A stretch of 64,000 nucleotides of DNA from Chitinophaga hostae. Its GTDB lineage: Bacteria; Bacteroidota; Bacteroidia; Chitinophagales; Chitinophagaceae. The translations under genes were made by a program, and so were the position numbers. Where the stretch lies: assembly GCF_018224885.1 (NCBI RefSeq), contig NZ_JAGTXB010000007.1:248001-312000 (forward strand), given 5' to 3'. The notes beneath the pieces were generated by a model that worked only from the letters and a program-made list of their open reading frames with translations, did not search any database and was not told the DNA's origin. Below, one piece after another: positions 15,562-24,479 of the stretch (within the stretch, counting starts at the first letter, position 1; each line of letters starts with the position of its first letter).

Positions 15562-17200
15562 ATTTCCAAAGATCGTTTTGTGTTGCTTTCGGATTTGATT
15601 TCAATTCACCGTCGGGAATCGGGAACACGTAGTGTTTTGCCTGGAACACGTTGGCGCCCTGTTTTTCATGCGCTTTCAGCATGGCAGACATTTGGGTGGC
15701 ATTTTTATTCCATCTCCGGATATCGTATACGCGGTTTTGTTCAAAAAACAGTTCCAGCAATTTCTGGTGATCAATTTCTGCCATCAGTTCTGTTTTACCC
15801 GGAAGATCGGCTGCTGTTTTTACTTTCAGCCCGGCTCTCTGCCTGATGCGGCCAATGTCAGTGATGGCTTTACCATTGTTACCATTTTGTGCAGCAGCTT
15901 CTGCGCGCAGCAACACTATTTCCGCAAAGCGCATTACACGATAGTTGGCAGTAGAAGGTGTAGGCCCCCAGTAGTTATCCGCGTTAGCCACACTACGCCA
16001 TGCACTGGTGCCTTTTTTTATCAGGAAGCGACCGTTGGTGGTAGTATCCAGCGCTACATCAGGATACAGGCGCACTGTTTTCGACAACGCAGAATTCCAG
16101 AGCTGATCAAAGGTTTTACCATCATACCAGGTTACGTCCGTTTCGCCCAGTTTGGAGTATTTCCACATCAGGGAAGCATACATCCTTTTATCAAACTTAG
16201 TGTCGGAACCATCAGGACGTTTTTCTTTTACAAATTCCTTCACCAGGTAATTGGATGGTACATACTTAAACCAGCCACCGCCAGCTGGGGGGCCAATAAA
16301 CTGGGGCAGGTAGTTGTACATAGGTGAATTAGGCGTTTCCGTATTCCAGGCGCCGTACTGATCGCCTATCGGCGCGAAGGTCCATTCAAAAACGGATTCA
16401 ATATTAAATTCATTTTTGTCGGTGAAATTATCTTCATAATTATCTACCAGGTCGTATGCATAAGGACTTTTAAACAGCAGGTCAAAAGTAGCTTCTGCTT
16501 TCTGGTAATCTTCCATAAACATATACGCCTTGCCCAGGTAAGCGATGGCAGCACCGCTGGTTACCCTGCCCTGTTCTTTGGCATCACGTTTTACGGGAAG
16601 CCCGGTCTGCGCATCGGTCAGATCGGCCACTACCTGTTGCCATACCTGTTCTTTGGTGCTGCAGGGGGTAGCATAACCTTCCGTAGTTTCGAGCGGGGTG
16701 GTTCTTAACGGAACGCCGCCCCAGTTGGAGGCCAGGAGATAGTAGGACAATCCACGCAGGAACTTCGCCTCTGCCATGTAGAGTTTTTTCTTATCGTCCG
16801 GCATATTCACGTCACCAATCTTCGACAGCAACAGGTTAGCCCGGTGGATACACTTGTAAATATTACTGAAGATGCTGCTGAGATCACCATTATTTTCATC
16901 ATTGGAAAAGGTGCCTACTGCCCAGGTGCCCGGTTCTTCTCCCGGCAGGGTAAATACATCATCGCCCAGGGCGTTGATATCCTGTATACCCTGGAATGAA
17001 CCCCAGTAGCCATAAAGCGATGAACGCAGCGGGCTGTAGGTAGCGCCGAGGGCAGCGCTTACACTCGATTCATCTTTCCAGAAAGTAGCATCGGTTATCT
17101 GGTTGGGATTGTCCTGTTTCAGAAAATTCTTTTCGTTACAACCAGTTGCTGCAGCCAGTACCAGCGTTAACGCCCCTATATATTTGAATGATTTTTTCAT
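15560..17200 (-). CDS. SusD/RagB-family nutrient-binding lipoprotein
   Basis: 546 residues. A lipoprotein signal (IGALTLVLAAATGCNE, lipobox Cys about 21) is followed by the SusD fold with TPR-like helices: GLSYYLLASNWGGVPLRTTP, YLGKAYMFMEDYQKAEATF and the C-terminal GKAITDIGRIRQRAG...LELFFEQNRVYDIRRWNK typical of SusD/RagB. It sits on the cell surface as the lid of the SusC transporter encoded 20 nt upstream. The substrate cannot be read from sequence. Its stop codon is embedded in hairpin element B, so the following genes may be expressed at a lower level. Confidence 0.93.
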   Translation of the reverse strand: MKKSFKYIGALTLVLAAATGCNEKNFLKQDNPNQITDATFWKDESSVSAALGATYSPLRSSLYGYWGSFQGIQDINALGDDVFTLPGEEPGTWAVGTFSNDENNGDLSSIFSNIYKCIHRANLLLSKIGDVNMPDDKKKLYMAEAKFLRGLSYYLLASNWGGVPLRTTPLETTEGYATPCSTKEQVWQQVVADLTDAQTGLPVKRDAKEQGRVTSGAAIAYLGKAYMFMEDYQKAEATFDLLFKSPYAYDLVDNYEDNFTDKNEFNIESVFEWTFAPIGDQYGAWNTETPNSPMYNYLPQFIGPPAGGGWFKYVPSNYLVKEFVKEKRPDGSDTKFDKRMYASLMWKYSKLGETDVTWYDGKTFDQLWNSALSKTVRLYPDVALDTTTNGRFLIKKGTSAWRSVANADNYWGPTPSTANYRVMRFAEIVLLRAEAAAQNGNNGKAITDIGRIRQRAGLKVKTAADLPGKTELMAEIDHQKLLELFFEQNRVYDIRRWNKNATQMSAMLKAHEKQGANVFQAKHYVFPIPDGELKSNPKATQNDLWK

Positions 17201-17220
17201 GTTGCAATGCGGTTAAACGA

Positions 17221-20200
17221 TTAAAATGTAAGATTCAGACCAAACAACAAGGTGCGGGACAGCGGATATACATCCCAGGAGTTGTCCATACCTCTTGACA
17301 GCGGCGCGCCACCGATATCCGGGTTGTAGCCCTTGTATTTTGTGATGGTGAACAGGTTTTCGCCGGAAGCAAATACCCTTACCTTATCAACGCCCCATTT
17401 GCCGGTCAGGCCTTTAGGCATAGTATAACCAATTTCCAGGCGTTTGAAACGCAGGTAGGAACCATCTTCCAGCCACCTGTCGCTGTTATCGCGGTTGTTA
17501 TTGTTAGGATCTGTTAAAGTAAAACGGGGGAAGTTAGAATGATTTTCCGGTGTCCATGCATTCAGTACATCGGTAGAGAAGTTGGTTACTTCGTTCATTT
17601 TGTCCATCCATTTTCTTCTCGCATTGTATATTTTATTACCTGTTACAGCTTCCAGGAACAGGCTCATATCGAAACCTCTCCACGACAGGTTAGCCGATAA
17701 GCCCAGGTTTACCGTAGGGAAAGGGCTTCCCAGGTTTTGTTCGTCCTGGTTATCGATGATACCGTCGTTGTTAAAATCCACATAGCGGATATCGCCTGGT
17801 TGCGCATTAGGCTGAACGGGTTTACCATTTTTGTTGTATGCAGCTACTTCTTCTTTGGAATTGAAGATGCCATCGGTTTTAATCAGGAAGAAGGAACCAA
17901 TAGGGCTACCAACTTTAGCTCTTGAAATACCGCCAAATTCCTGTCTGCCGGAGCCTACATTGATCGCAGTCATTTCGTTCGCTGTATGTGACAGGTTGAA
18001 TCCGAGACGGTAATTTAAGTCGCCTTTTCTATCGTTGTATTCCAGGGAAATTTCGTATCCTTTGTTCTGGATCACACCTGCGTTGAGGGTTGGTGAGCCG
18101 GTTTTACCCACAGAAAGCGGGAAAGGCACGTTTAACAATACGCCGGTTGTTTTCTTGTTAAACACGTCGAAGATCACGAACAGTTTGTTGTCAAGGAAAC
18201 CTGCATCCACACCTACGTTGGTGATCTTTGTTTCTTCCCATGACAGGTCTAATGGCGATGCATAGGCGCTGGCGGTGGCTCCTGGCCATAAAACACCACC
18301 CTGTACATAGTTTAGACCGCTGGTAATACTGTTTTGTGTGAGGTAATTACCGATTTCCTGGTTACCCAGTACACCCCAGCTGCCACGGAATTTTAATGTA
18401 TTTACAATATTGGTGATTCCTGAGAAGAAATGTTCGTTATGTACATTCCAGCCGGCAGAAAAAGAGGGAAAAGAACCATATTGGTAATCCTGTGCAAAAC
18501 GGGAAGAACCATCCCTTCTTACAGAGGCAGAGAACAGGTACCTTGAATCGTAGGAGTACATGATACGGCCAAAGCGGGATACGATGCTGCTGGTGCTGGC
18601 AGAACCATCGTTCTTTTGAGAGGTGGCCAAACCTGCGCCCAGTACAGAAGTACCAATCGGCAGATCATCGCGGGAAGCGCTGAAGCCACTGTTCATATTT
18701 TTCTGGGCGGTATAGCCGATCAATGCGTCGATACTGTGTTTACCTAATTTCTTGTTATAGTTAAGGGTATTTTCCACTAACCAGGAATTGCTGGTAGAAG
18801 TAGATTGTGACAGGTCCGGTAAAGGGTTAGCGGAGTTACCGTCATCAAAGGAACCGGAAAAAACGCGGCTGTTGCTTTGACCTTCTGTTAAACCCACATT
18901 GAATTTATATTTCAGTCCTTCTATCAGCTTTACTTCTACAAAAGCATTTGCCAGCAGGGACAGATCTTTTACCGTATTGTCTACGTTTTCCAGGCGGGCA
19001 ACGGGGTTCGACAGGTTCTTCATGAACGTTGGTCTTCTTCCATAGCCACCGAGCGGCTGGGTAGGATCGTATACAGGCACGGTAGATGGCATCATCAGTG
19101 CGCTGCCTACGATGCTGTGTACAGCGTCGCCGCCACCGGGGTTGTTGCGGGTATTGCCTCTCTTGATGATAACGGTTTCCCCTACACGCAGTCTGCCTTT
19201 ACTATATTCTGACTTCACGCGGAAGTTGGCGGCGGAATAATTGGTATTGATGATGGTACCATTTTCTTTCAGGTAGCCACCAGATAAGTTATAGGTAAAG
19301 TTCTGGGATCCGCCGCTGAAGTTAACGTTGGTACGGGTGATGGTAGCCTGTCTGAAAATGGCATCCTGCCAGTTGGTGTTAGGGGTTTGGCTGGTGTATG
19401 CAGGGATACCGGTGATATTGGCGCTCATCAGTTTGGTCCATTGTTCGCTGTTGAGCAGGCTCATTCTCTTTGGTACGGACTGCACGCCAAACCAGCTGTC
19501 TATTTCCAGTTTGGGAGCGGTTTCCTTGCGGCCGCCTTTGGTGGTAACGATTACCACGCCATTAGCAGCACGGGAACCGTAGATGCTGGCGGTGGCAGCG
19601 TCTTTCAGTACTTCGATCGACTCCACATCGTTAGGACTGACGCCGTCGATGTTGCTTACAAAAACACCGTCTACAATATATAGGGGAGCGTTGTTGCCGA
19701 GGGTGCTCATACCACGGATGGTGATGATCATACCGGCTCCGGGGGCGCCGCTGGAAGATTCAACAGCTACGCCGGGTACGCGGCCCTGAATAGCGGAGCT
19801 GATATTCCTGGATACGTTGGCGCTGATGCTGCTTACTTTTACGGACGATACTGCACCGGTTACATCTTTTCTTTTCTGGGTACCATAGCCTACTACCACC
19901 AGCTCCTCTGTTTGAACAGCTTTAGGTTTCATGGCAATATCGAGGGCGCCGGCCTGGGAAACGGTTTTCTCCACGGTTTCATAACCGATAAAGGAAACCA
20001 CCAGTACGCCGCCGTTTTCGGGGAGCTCCAGGGTATAGTTACCTTTTGCATCTGAGCTGGCGCCTTTAGTAGTGCCTTTCAGTTTTACCGAGGCGCCGGT
20101 GAGTGGCTCATGGGTGACCGCATCGGTAATTTTACCGAAAACGGAGATGTTGGCTACCGGTTGAGCAGTTTCCTCTGTTTGCTCCTTTGTTTTTACAGAA

Positions 20201-20544
20201 AGGATAATAGTGTTGTCAACAATACTGTAATTGAGCTTTTTATTCGACAAACATTTGCCCAATACGTATTCCAGGTCGGCCTGCACTACTGCCACAGATA
20301 CCTTATCGGCCTGTTCCAGCATTTCAGTGTTGTAAAAAAAGGTATACCCGGTTTGTTTCCGGATTTCCTTGAACACCTTTGACAATGACACGTTGTGCAT
20401 GTTAAGGGTGAGTTTTTGCGAGTACCCGGTTGCACTTACCTGCATAGCCAGTACCAACAGCAAAAAAGCAGCTAGTTTCATAACTTTCAGCATTTGCGCC
20501 AATACCCTACTATTGGGGTATTTGCCAGCATGTCTAAATAGCAT
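17221..20544 (-). CDS. SusC/RagA TonB-dependent transducer with STN domain
   Basis: 1107 residues. Order: signal peptide (AAFLLLVLAMQVSA), STN (secretin/TonB N-terminal) domain at about 45-115 (LTLNMHNVSLSKVFKEIRKQ), carboxypeptidase-like repeat domain (about 130-210, FGKITDAVTHEPLTGASVKL), plug with TonB box region (EELVVVGYGTQKRKDVTGAV) and the SusC motif NDVESIEVLKDAATASIYGSRAANGV, then a beta barrel ending in LLFGLNLTF. STN-bearing receptors signal to a FecR-type anti-sigma factor, and one is encoded just upstream. It imports oligomers with its SusD partner. Confidence 0.95.
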   Translation of the reverse strand: MLFRHAGKYPNSRVLAQMLKVMKLAAFLLLVLAMQVSATGYSQKLTLNMHNVSLSKVFKEIRKQTGYTFFYNTEMLEQADKVSVAVVQADLEYVLGKCLSNKKLNYSIVDNTIILSVKTKEQTEETAQPVANISVFGKITDAVTHEPLTGASVKLKGTTKGASSDAKGNYTLELPENGGVLVVSFIGYETVEKTVSQAGALDIAMKPKAVQTEELVVVGYGTQKRKDVTGAVSSVKVSSISANVSRNISSAIQGRVPGVAVESSSGAPGAGMIITIRGMSTLGNNAPLYIVDGVFVSNIDGVSPNDVESIEVLKDAATASIYGSRAANGVVIVTTKGGRKETAPKLEIDSWFGVQSVPKRMSLLNSEQWTKLMSANITGIPAYTSQTPNTNWQDAIFRQATITRTNVNFSGGSQNFTYNLSGGYLKENGTIINTNYSAANFRVKSEYSKGRLRVGETVIIKRGNTRNNPGGGDAVHSIVGSALMMPSTVPVYDPTQPLGGYGRRPTFMKNLSNPVARLENVDNTVKDLSLLANAFVEVKLIEGLKYKFNVGLTEGQSNSRVFSGSFDDGNSANPLPDLSQSTSTSNSWLVENTLNYNKKLGKHSIDALIGYTAQKNMNSGFSASRDDLPIGTSVLGAGLATSQKNDGSASTSSIVSRFGRIMYSYDSRYLFSASVRRDGSSRFAQDYQYGSFPSFSAGWNVHNEHFFSGITNIVNTLKFRGSWGVLGNQEIGNYLTQNSITSGLNYVQGGVLWPGATASAYASPLDLSWEETKITNVGVDAGFLDNKLFVIFDVFNKKTTGVLLNVPFPLSVGKTGSPTLNAGVIQNKGYEISLEYNDRKGDLNYRLGFNLSHTANEMTAINVGSGRQEFGGISRAKVGSPIGSFFLIKTDGIFNSKEEVAAYNKNGKPVQPNAQPGDIRYVDFNNDGIIDNQDEQNLGSPFPTVNLGLSANLSWRGFDMSLFLEAVTGNKIYNARRKWMDKMNEVTNFSTDVLNAWTPENHSNFPRFTLTDPNNNNRDNSDRWLEDGSYLRFKRLEIGYTMPKGLTGKWGVDKVRVFASGENLFTITKYKGYNPDIGGAPLSRGMDNSWDVYPLSRTLLFGLNLTF

Positions 20545-20709
20545 AGATTTGTTAAGTTTTTAGGTGAGCGTTAAGCTGTTTACGTCAAATTAAGCGCATA
20601 ACATGCACACCAGACATTTCAGCCGGGGACGTTGCCGCGTTCCCGGTTTCTTTTGCCTGAAGCTTTGTTACACGAAGATCCTGGTTGTTACATTCTTATA
20701 TTGGTGTTG

Positions 20710-21909
20710 TTATTTTGCCTCAACGATGATTTGTTTGCCTTCTATAGTATACTGTATCCCGGCAGTTTTCAAAATGCGTAATGCCTGGGATAACGTGGAT
20801 TGCTTGCGGATGGAGCCCGAGTAGTGCTTATCCGGTACAGGGCCGGAGAATTTCACGTTTACATCGTACCAGCGCGCCAGCTGCCTCATAACTGTGGTAA
20901 TATCATCGTCATCAAATTCGAACATGCCCATTTTCCATGCAATCGTTTTGTCTATATCAGCTTCGCTGACCAGGAACTGCTGACTGCCTTTTGGCAATAT
21001 CGCCTGTTGGGAAGGCGCCAGCAGCACACTGTTGCCGTTTTGCTGTGCTACTTTTACTTTTCCTGTGATCAGTGTGGTGTTCACTGCTTTTTCATCGTCG
21101 TAGGCCATTACATTAAAAGCGGTGCCTAATACGGCCACTTTTACGCCATTGTTCAATTGTACCTGGAATGGTTGCGTGGCCTGTTGTGCCACTTCAAAGT
21201 AAGCTTCTCCCGTGAGATAAACTGTTCTGTCGGGGCCTGCAAACTTGGTAGGGAAGCGCAGGGAAGAAGCGGCATTCAGCCATACTTTAGAGCCGTCGGG
21301 CAATACCAGCTGGAACTCTCCCCCTCTCGGGGTAGACAGGGTATTATACGTTACCGCCGTCGCTGAGTTACCGGCTACATTGTATACCAGTTTTCCATTG
21401 TCTTTATTAATACGGGTACCATCTTTTTCTTTCAGGCCGTTGCCGGAGATGGAGTCCAGCTGTACTTCCGTGCCGTCGCCCAGCAGTAACCTTGCTTTGG
21501 GTGCGCCTGGCAGCACATCATGTTGTGCCAGCGGCGCCGGCTGCGGGTGACGGTGACTGTTACCAAACTGGTACCAGGCTGCTCCCCCGGCCGCCAGTAC
21601 CAGCACTGCTGCCGCTGCACGCCAGTAGCGGAAATACCGTACTTTTTTATTTGTTCGCACGTCAGCGTCCTGGCTGATATGATCCTGCAACAGGGATCTG
21701 AATTTGTTCACCTCCACATCTAACCGTCCCTGCTGCCCGTTTACCACATCAAACGTCTTCCTGGCCCGGTCAAAAGCGGCAAGCTTTTCCGGGTTTTCCG
21801 CGATCCACTGCTCCCAGTATTGTATGTCGGACTGACTGAGTCCCATACAATAGCGCAGGAAAGAATCGTTTAACAGGAAGTCTTCGGCGACGTTAAAATC
21901 TTGGTTCAT
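20710..21909 (-). CDS. FecR-family anti-sigma factor
   Basis: 399 residues from the ATG at 21909 (MNQDFNVAEDFLLNDSF); the frame opens 31 codons earlier but that stretch lacks family similarity. It has an N-terminal cytoplasmic sigma-binding region (QSDIQYWEQWIAENPEKLAAFD), a TM helix (about 95-112, RAAAAVLVLAAGGAAWY), the FecR domain (YNTLSTPRGGEFQLVLPDGSKVWLNAASSLRFP) and a C-terminal DUF4974 (MRQLARWYDVNVKFSG) that contacts the STN domain of its SusC. It lies between the sigma factor and SusC genes, the standard order for such cascades. Confidence 0.93.
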   Translation of the reverse strand: MNQDFNVAEDFLLNDSFLRYCMGLSQSDIQYWEQWIAENPEKLAAFDRARKTFDVVNGQQGRLDVEVNKFRSLLQDHISQDADVRTNKKVRYFRYWRAAAAVLVLAAGGAAWYQFGNSHRHPQPAPLAQHDVLPGAPKARLLLGDGTEVQLDSISGNGLKEKDGTRINKDNGKLVYNVAGNSATAVTYNTLSTPRGGEFQLVLPDGSKVWLNAASSLRFPTKFAGPDRTVYLTGEAYFEVAQQATQPFQVQLNNGVKVAVLGTAFNVMAYDDEKAVNTTLITGKVKVAQQNGNSVLLAPSQQAILPKGSQQFLVSEADIDKTIAWKMGMFEFDDDDITTVMRQLARWYDVNVKFSGPVPDKHYSGSIRKQSTLSQALRILKTAGIQYTIEGKQIIVEAK

Positions 21910-21989
21910 CGTTACTGTTGATACTAAGTAGTGTAAGAAACCGGGATTTATTCCCAAAAAAATCCAAACTTTTTTCAAAAAAAGTTTTT

Positions 21990-22619
21990 TTACTGGAGCC
22001 ACCTGATGATCAAGGCTACCATCAGCTCGGCCGACAGGCTCTTAAGGGCCGCGCCCAGGGTATTGTAGGCTGTTTTAGTGGTGATGCCCACCCTTTTGCC
22101 CACTTCTTCCATGCTGAGCCCATCAAAATAGCGGAGTTGTACCAGTTCTTTCTGACGGGGAGTGAGCGTGGCCATGGCACGTTTTATCTTTTGTTTTATT
22201 TCTTCAGAAGTCTGCACCGCTACGATACTTTCTTCATAAGAAAGTTCATGGTCGGCAGTATCAGCAAAAGCTCCGTCAACTTCACTGGATTTCTTTGTTT
22301 GCCGGATGGCGGCATAAATTTTACGACGCAGGAAAGTAAACAGATAGGCTTTTACATTGCCTACCGGCGGGAGTTTATGCCGTTGGTCCCATATTTCGAG
22401 GAACATGTCGTTGATGGCATCTTTGGTGATTTCCACATCTCCGCAGATGCGGATACCATAACCTACCAGGCTGAAATACAGGCGTTCATACAGATCTACC
22501 AGCGCGTCCTGCCCATTTTCACGGACGCGGTTCCATAAAAGCATATTTGCGTTGGTCTCGTCTGCCGGCGTTCCGGCAAACAAGTCATCGCGGGATGGTG
22601 TTGGTTGCTCATTGTTCAT
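21990..22619 (-). CDS. ECF RNA polymerase sigma factor
   Basis: 209 residues with sigma-70 region 2 (DALVDLYERLYFSLVGYGIRICGD...DAINDMFLEIWDQRHKLP) and region 4 (TLTPRQKELVQLRYFDGLSMEEVGKRVGITTKTAYNTLGAALKSL). It fits the FecI-like/Bacteroidota subgroup that pairs with FecR and an STN-SusC. Predicted to be released by FecR (next gene) when the transducer binds its substrate, and then to activate the SusC/SusD operon. It is 80 nt upstream of the FecR start codon. Confidence 0.93.
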   Translation of the reverse strand: MNNEQPTPSRDDLFAGTPADETNANMLLWNRVRENGQDALVDLYERLYFSLVGYGIRICGDVEITKDAINDMFLEIWDQRHKLPPVGNVKAYLFTFLRRKIYAAIRQTKKSSEVDGAFADTADHELSYEESIVAVQTSEEIKQKIKRAMATLTPRQKELVQLRYFDGLSMEEVGKRVGITTKTAYNTLGAALKSLSAELMVALIIRWLQ

Positions 22620-22712
22620 CGGGCATTAGCTATTACATAAAGTGGAATCGGGATAATGAGGCTGGCTGGCGGCGTTGGTCCTGTTCCCGGGCAACGCTGC
22701 CGCCAAAAACTA

Positions 22713-23168
22713 TCAGCTAACGGCTATTTTAATAACAACTTTCTTTACAGGCATTGGTGTACTCACCTGTATGTTAGGCATGTGCAGGTCGCCCGGAAAG
22801 AAGATGGCGAACATCCCCTTTTCCAGCCTGGAGAAAAACACGGGATGCCCGGCAAACAGCTGGTAGTCGGCCGTTTCATCGTATGCCTTCGAAGGCGTTT
22901 GATCCTGCAGGAAATCGTGCCCGATCAATTCAGACCCCGACACGATATATTGTACATCAATATACTTTTTGTGTGATTCCATCTGTTCCGTGGCAGCATC
23001 CACGGTATCATATTCATTGACAATAGCGAAAATATTAGTTCCGTCTATCTCATACTTCCCCTTTTCGAGGCCGGCCAGGTCTGTCTGTGCCAGGTATTCA
23101 AATGCCTTGATAAATTTAACTCCCAGGCGGTAATAAAGATGGGCATTCTGCAGTGTGTCCAGTATCAT
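22713..23168 (-). CDS. YhcH/YjgK/YiaL-family protein
   Basis: 151 residues, a full-length member of the YhcH/YjgK/YiaL family (DUF386), which has a cupin-like fold and occurs in sialic acid, alginate and other sugar operons. Typical pieces are YEIDGTNIFAIVNEYDT, ESHKKYIDVQYIVSGSE (with the conserved HKxYxDxQ) and PGDLHMPNI near the end, which hold the putative metal-binding residues. Role is thought to be sugar anomerisation or processing. It is on the same strand as, and 93 nt upstream of, the sigma factor gene; whether they share a transcript is unclear. Confidence 0.88.
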   Translation of the reverse strand: MILDTLQNAHLYYRLGVKFIKAFEYLAQTDLAGLEKGKYEIDGTNIFAIVNEYDTVDAATEQMESHKKYIDVQYIVSGSELIGHDFLQDQTPSKAYDETADYQLFAGHPVFFSRLEKGMFAIFFPGDLHMPNIQVSTPMPVKKVVIKIAVS

Positions 23169-23341
23169 GCGTAATAAAAGGTGTATTAATCCGGTGGCAA
23201 GATACTTTTTTTTCCTTTTACCCGACCTTTTGTTGCCAGGCCCCCGTTTACTTTATTAAAACGCCTGTTCAGTTACCGCTGATGGGCCGGTATAAACTGC
23301 TGCTCCGTTGTAAGCAGGACAAAACGGCTAAACGCAATATT

Positions 23342-24007
23342 TTATCTGCGTAACAAATGAGGTTGAATTGCTTTTTCCCAGATCGCATATCCCTGTTTGT
23401 TCATATGCAGCATATCTTCGAGGAACAACTCCCTGCGGGGCTGACCATCTTTACCCAGCATTTTCTGGTAGATGTCGACATACACGGTATTTTTTTCTGT
23501 TGCCAGGAAACCTTTGATCAATGCATTGGTTTGTTTTGCTTTTTCAAAAAACGCAGCCCTGGATGGACTCGGCTTAATGGAAACATAGATCAATGGAACA
23601 GTGGGCAGTTTGTTCCTGATTTTTGTATACAGCATGCGGAAACGTTGCAACAGCGTATCTGCATTTACGTTAGCAGCCGGCAAATCATTTTCGCCTACAT
23701 AGATAACGATCTGCCTGGGCTGATAAGGAAAAACGATCTGGTCTGCATAGTAAGTAATATCATTGGTAACAGCGCCGCCAACGCCCCGGTTGAGCACCAC
23801 ATAGCGGCTGAAATTCCGCTCCAGGTCATCCCATTTCCTGATGGAGGAACTGCCTGTAAACAGGATAGGATGTACCGGCGGTGCATACATTTTGTCGAAC
23901 TCTTTAATGGTATGAATATCTTTTTCAAACCGTTGCGGCGATTGAGCGCGGAGGGTGAACGTCACAGACAATAACGCCAGGCATAACAACACCAGAATTT
24001 TTTTCAT
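23342..24007 (-). CDS. Secreted SGNH/GDSL-family esterase
   Basis: 221 residues. A signal peptide (MKKILVLLCLALLSVTFTLRAQ) is followed by SGNH blocks: ILFTGSSSIRKW (block I, with GSSS in place of GDS), NRGVGG (block II), GENDLPA (block III with Asn) and DMLHMNKQGY (block V with Asp and His). It is probably a periplasmic carbohydrate or lipid esterase. The variant GSSSI block is common in one SGNH subfamily and keeps the nucleophile serine. Divergent from the yrdB-like gene; no operon link is visible. Confidence 0.85.
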   Translation of the reverse strand: MKKILVLLCLALLSVTFTLRAQSPQRFEKDIHTIKEFDKMYAPPVHPILFTGSSSIRKWDDLERNFSRYVVLNRGVGGAVTNDITYYADQIVFPYQPRQIVIYVGENDLPAANVNADTLLQRFRMLYTKIRNKLPTVPLIYVSIKPSPSRAAFFEKAKQTNALIKGFLATEKNTVYVDIYQKMLGKDGQPRRELFLEDMLHMNKQGYAIWEKAIQPHLLRR

Positions 24008-24074
24008 AACAATTTTTATTAGCAGGAAGTCGTTAAGATAGCAGAAAAATATTTATTTTGAAACAAACTATACG

Positions 24075-24461
24075 ATGAATACCCATCCCGTGAACCTGGC
24101 CATACGCTTTCTCCTTGAAATAATTATGCTGATTGTATTGAGTTGCTGGGGCTGGCAGCTGGGCAGTCATTGGCTGGCATATGTGCTGGCAGTGGGTTTT
24201 CCCTTGGCGGCGGCAACGCTGTGGGGTGTTTTTCGCATCCCGAACGACCCCAAACCTGCGCCGGTGGCTATTCCGGGCACAGCAAGACTGTTACTGGAAT
24301 GGATATTATTTGGACTCGCGGTATACGGATTACGGGAAATTGGCCGCCCAGAGGCAGGTCTCTGGATGGCGATTGTTGTGATCGTGCATTATGCCGTATC
24401 TTATGACAGAACCTTTGTCATGCTGCGTAACAAGCCTTATACCGGCTTTACCGGGAAATAA
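24075..24461 (+). CDS. YrdB-family (DUF2568) membrane protein
   Basis: 128 residues with four TM helices (about 10-28, 33-52, 71-87, 93-110) and the family motifs GVFRIPNDPKPAPVAIPG and YDRTF near the C-terminus. Proteins of the YrdB/DUF2568 family are small inner-membrane proteins of unknown function found in many bacteria. It stands alone between a divergent SGNH gene and a convergent ABC ATPase gene. Confidence 0.85.
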   Translation: MNTHPVNLAIRFLLEIIMLIVLSCWGWQLGSHWLAYVLAVGFPLAAATLWGVFRIPNDPKPAPVAIPGTARLLLEWILFGLAVYGLREIGRPEAGLWMAIVVIVHYAVSYDRTFVMLRNKPYTGFTGK

Positions 24462-24479
24462 ATCATGAGGGATCAGGCT

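Noticed and set aside
20545..20709. Hairpin CCGGGGACG/CGTTCCCGG between SusC and FecR genes
   Set aside because: The stem has a mismatch and no T tract; I could not separate it from chance and did not list it.
21910..22002. 31-codon N-terminal extension of FecR
   Set aside because: The extension overlaps the end of the sigma gene and is hydrophobic, unlike the cytoplasmic N-terminus of FecR proteins; the ATG at 21909 fits.
21918..22538. 206-codon plus-strand frame over the sigma factor gene
   Set aside because: Shadow of a well-conserved sigma factor on the minus strand.
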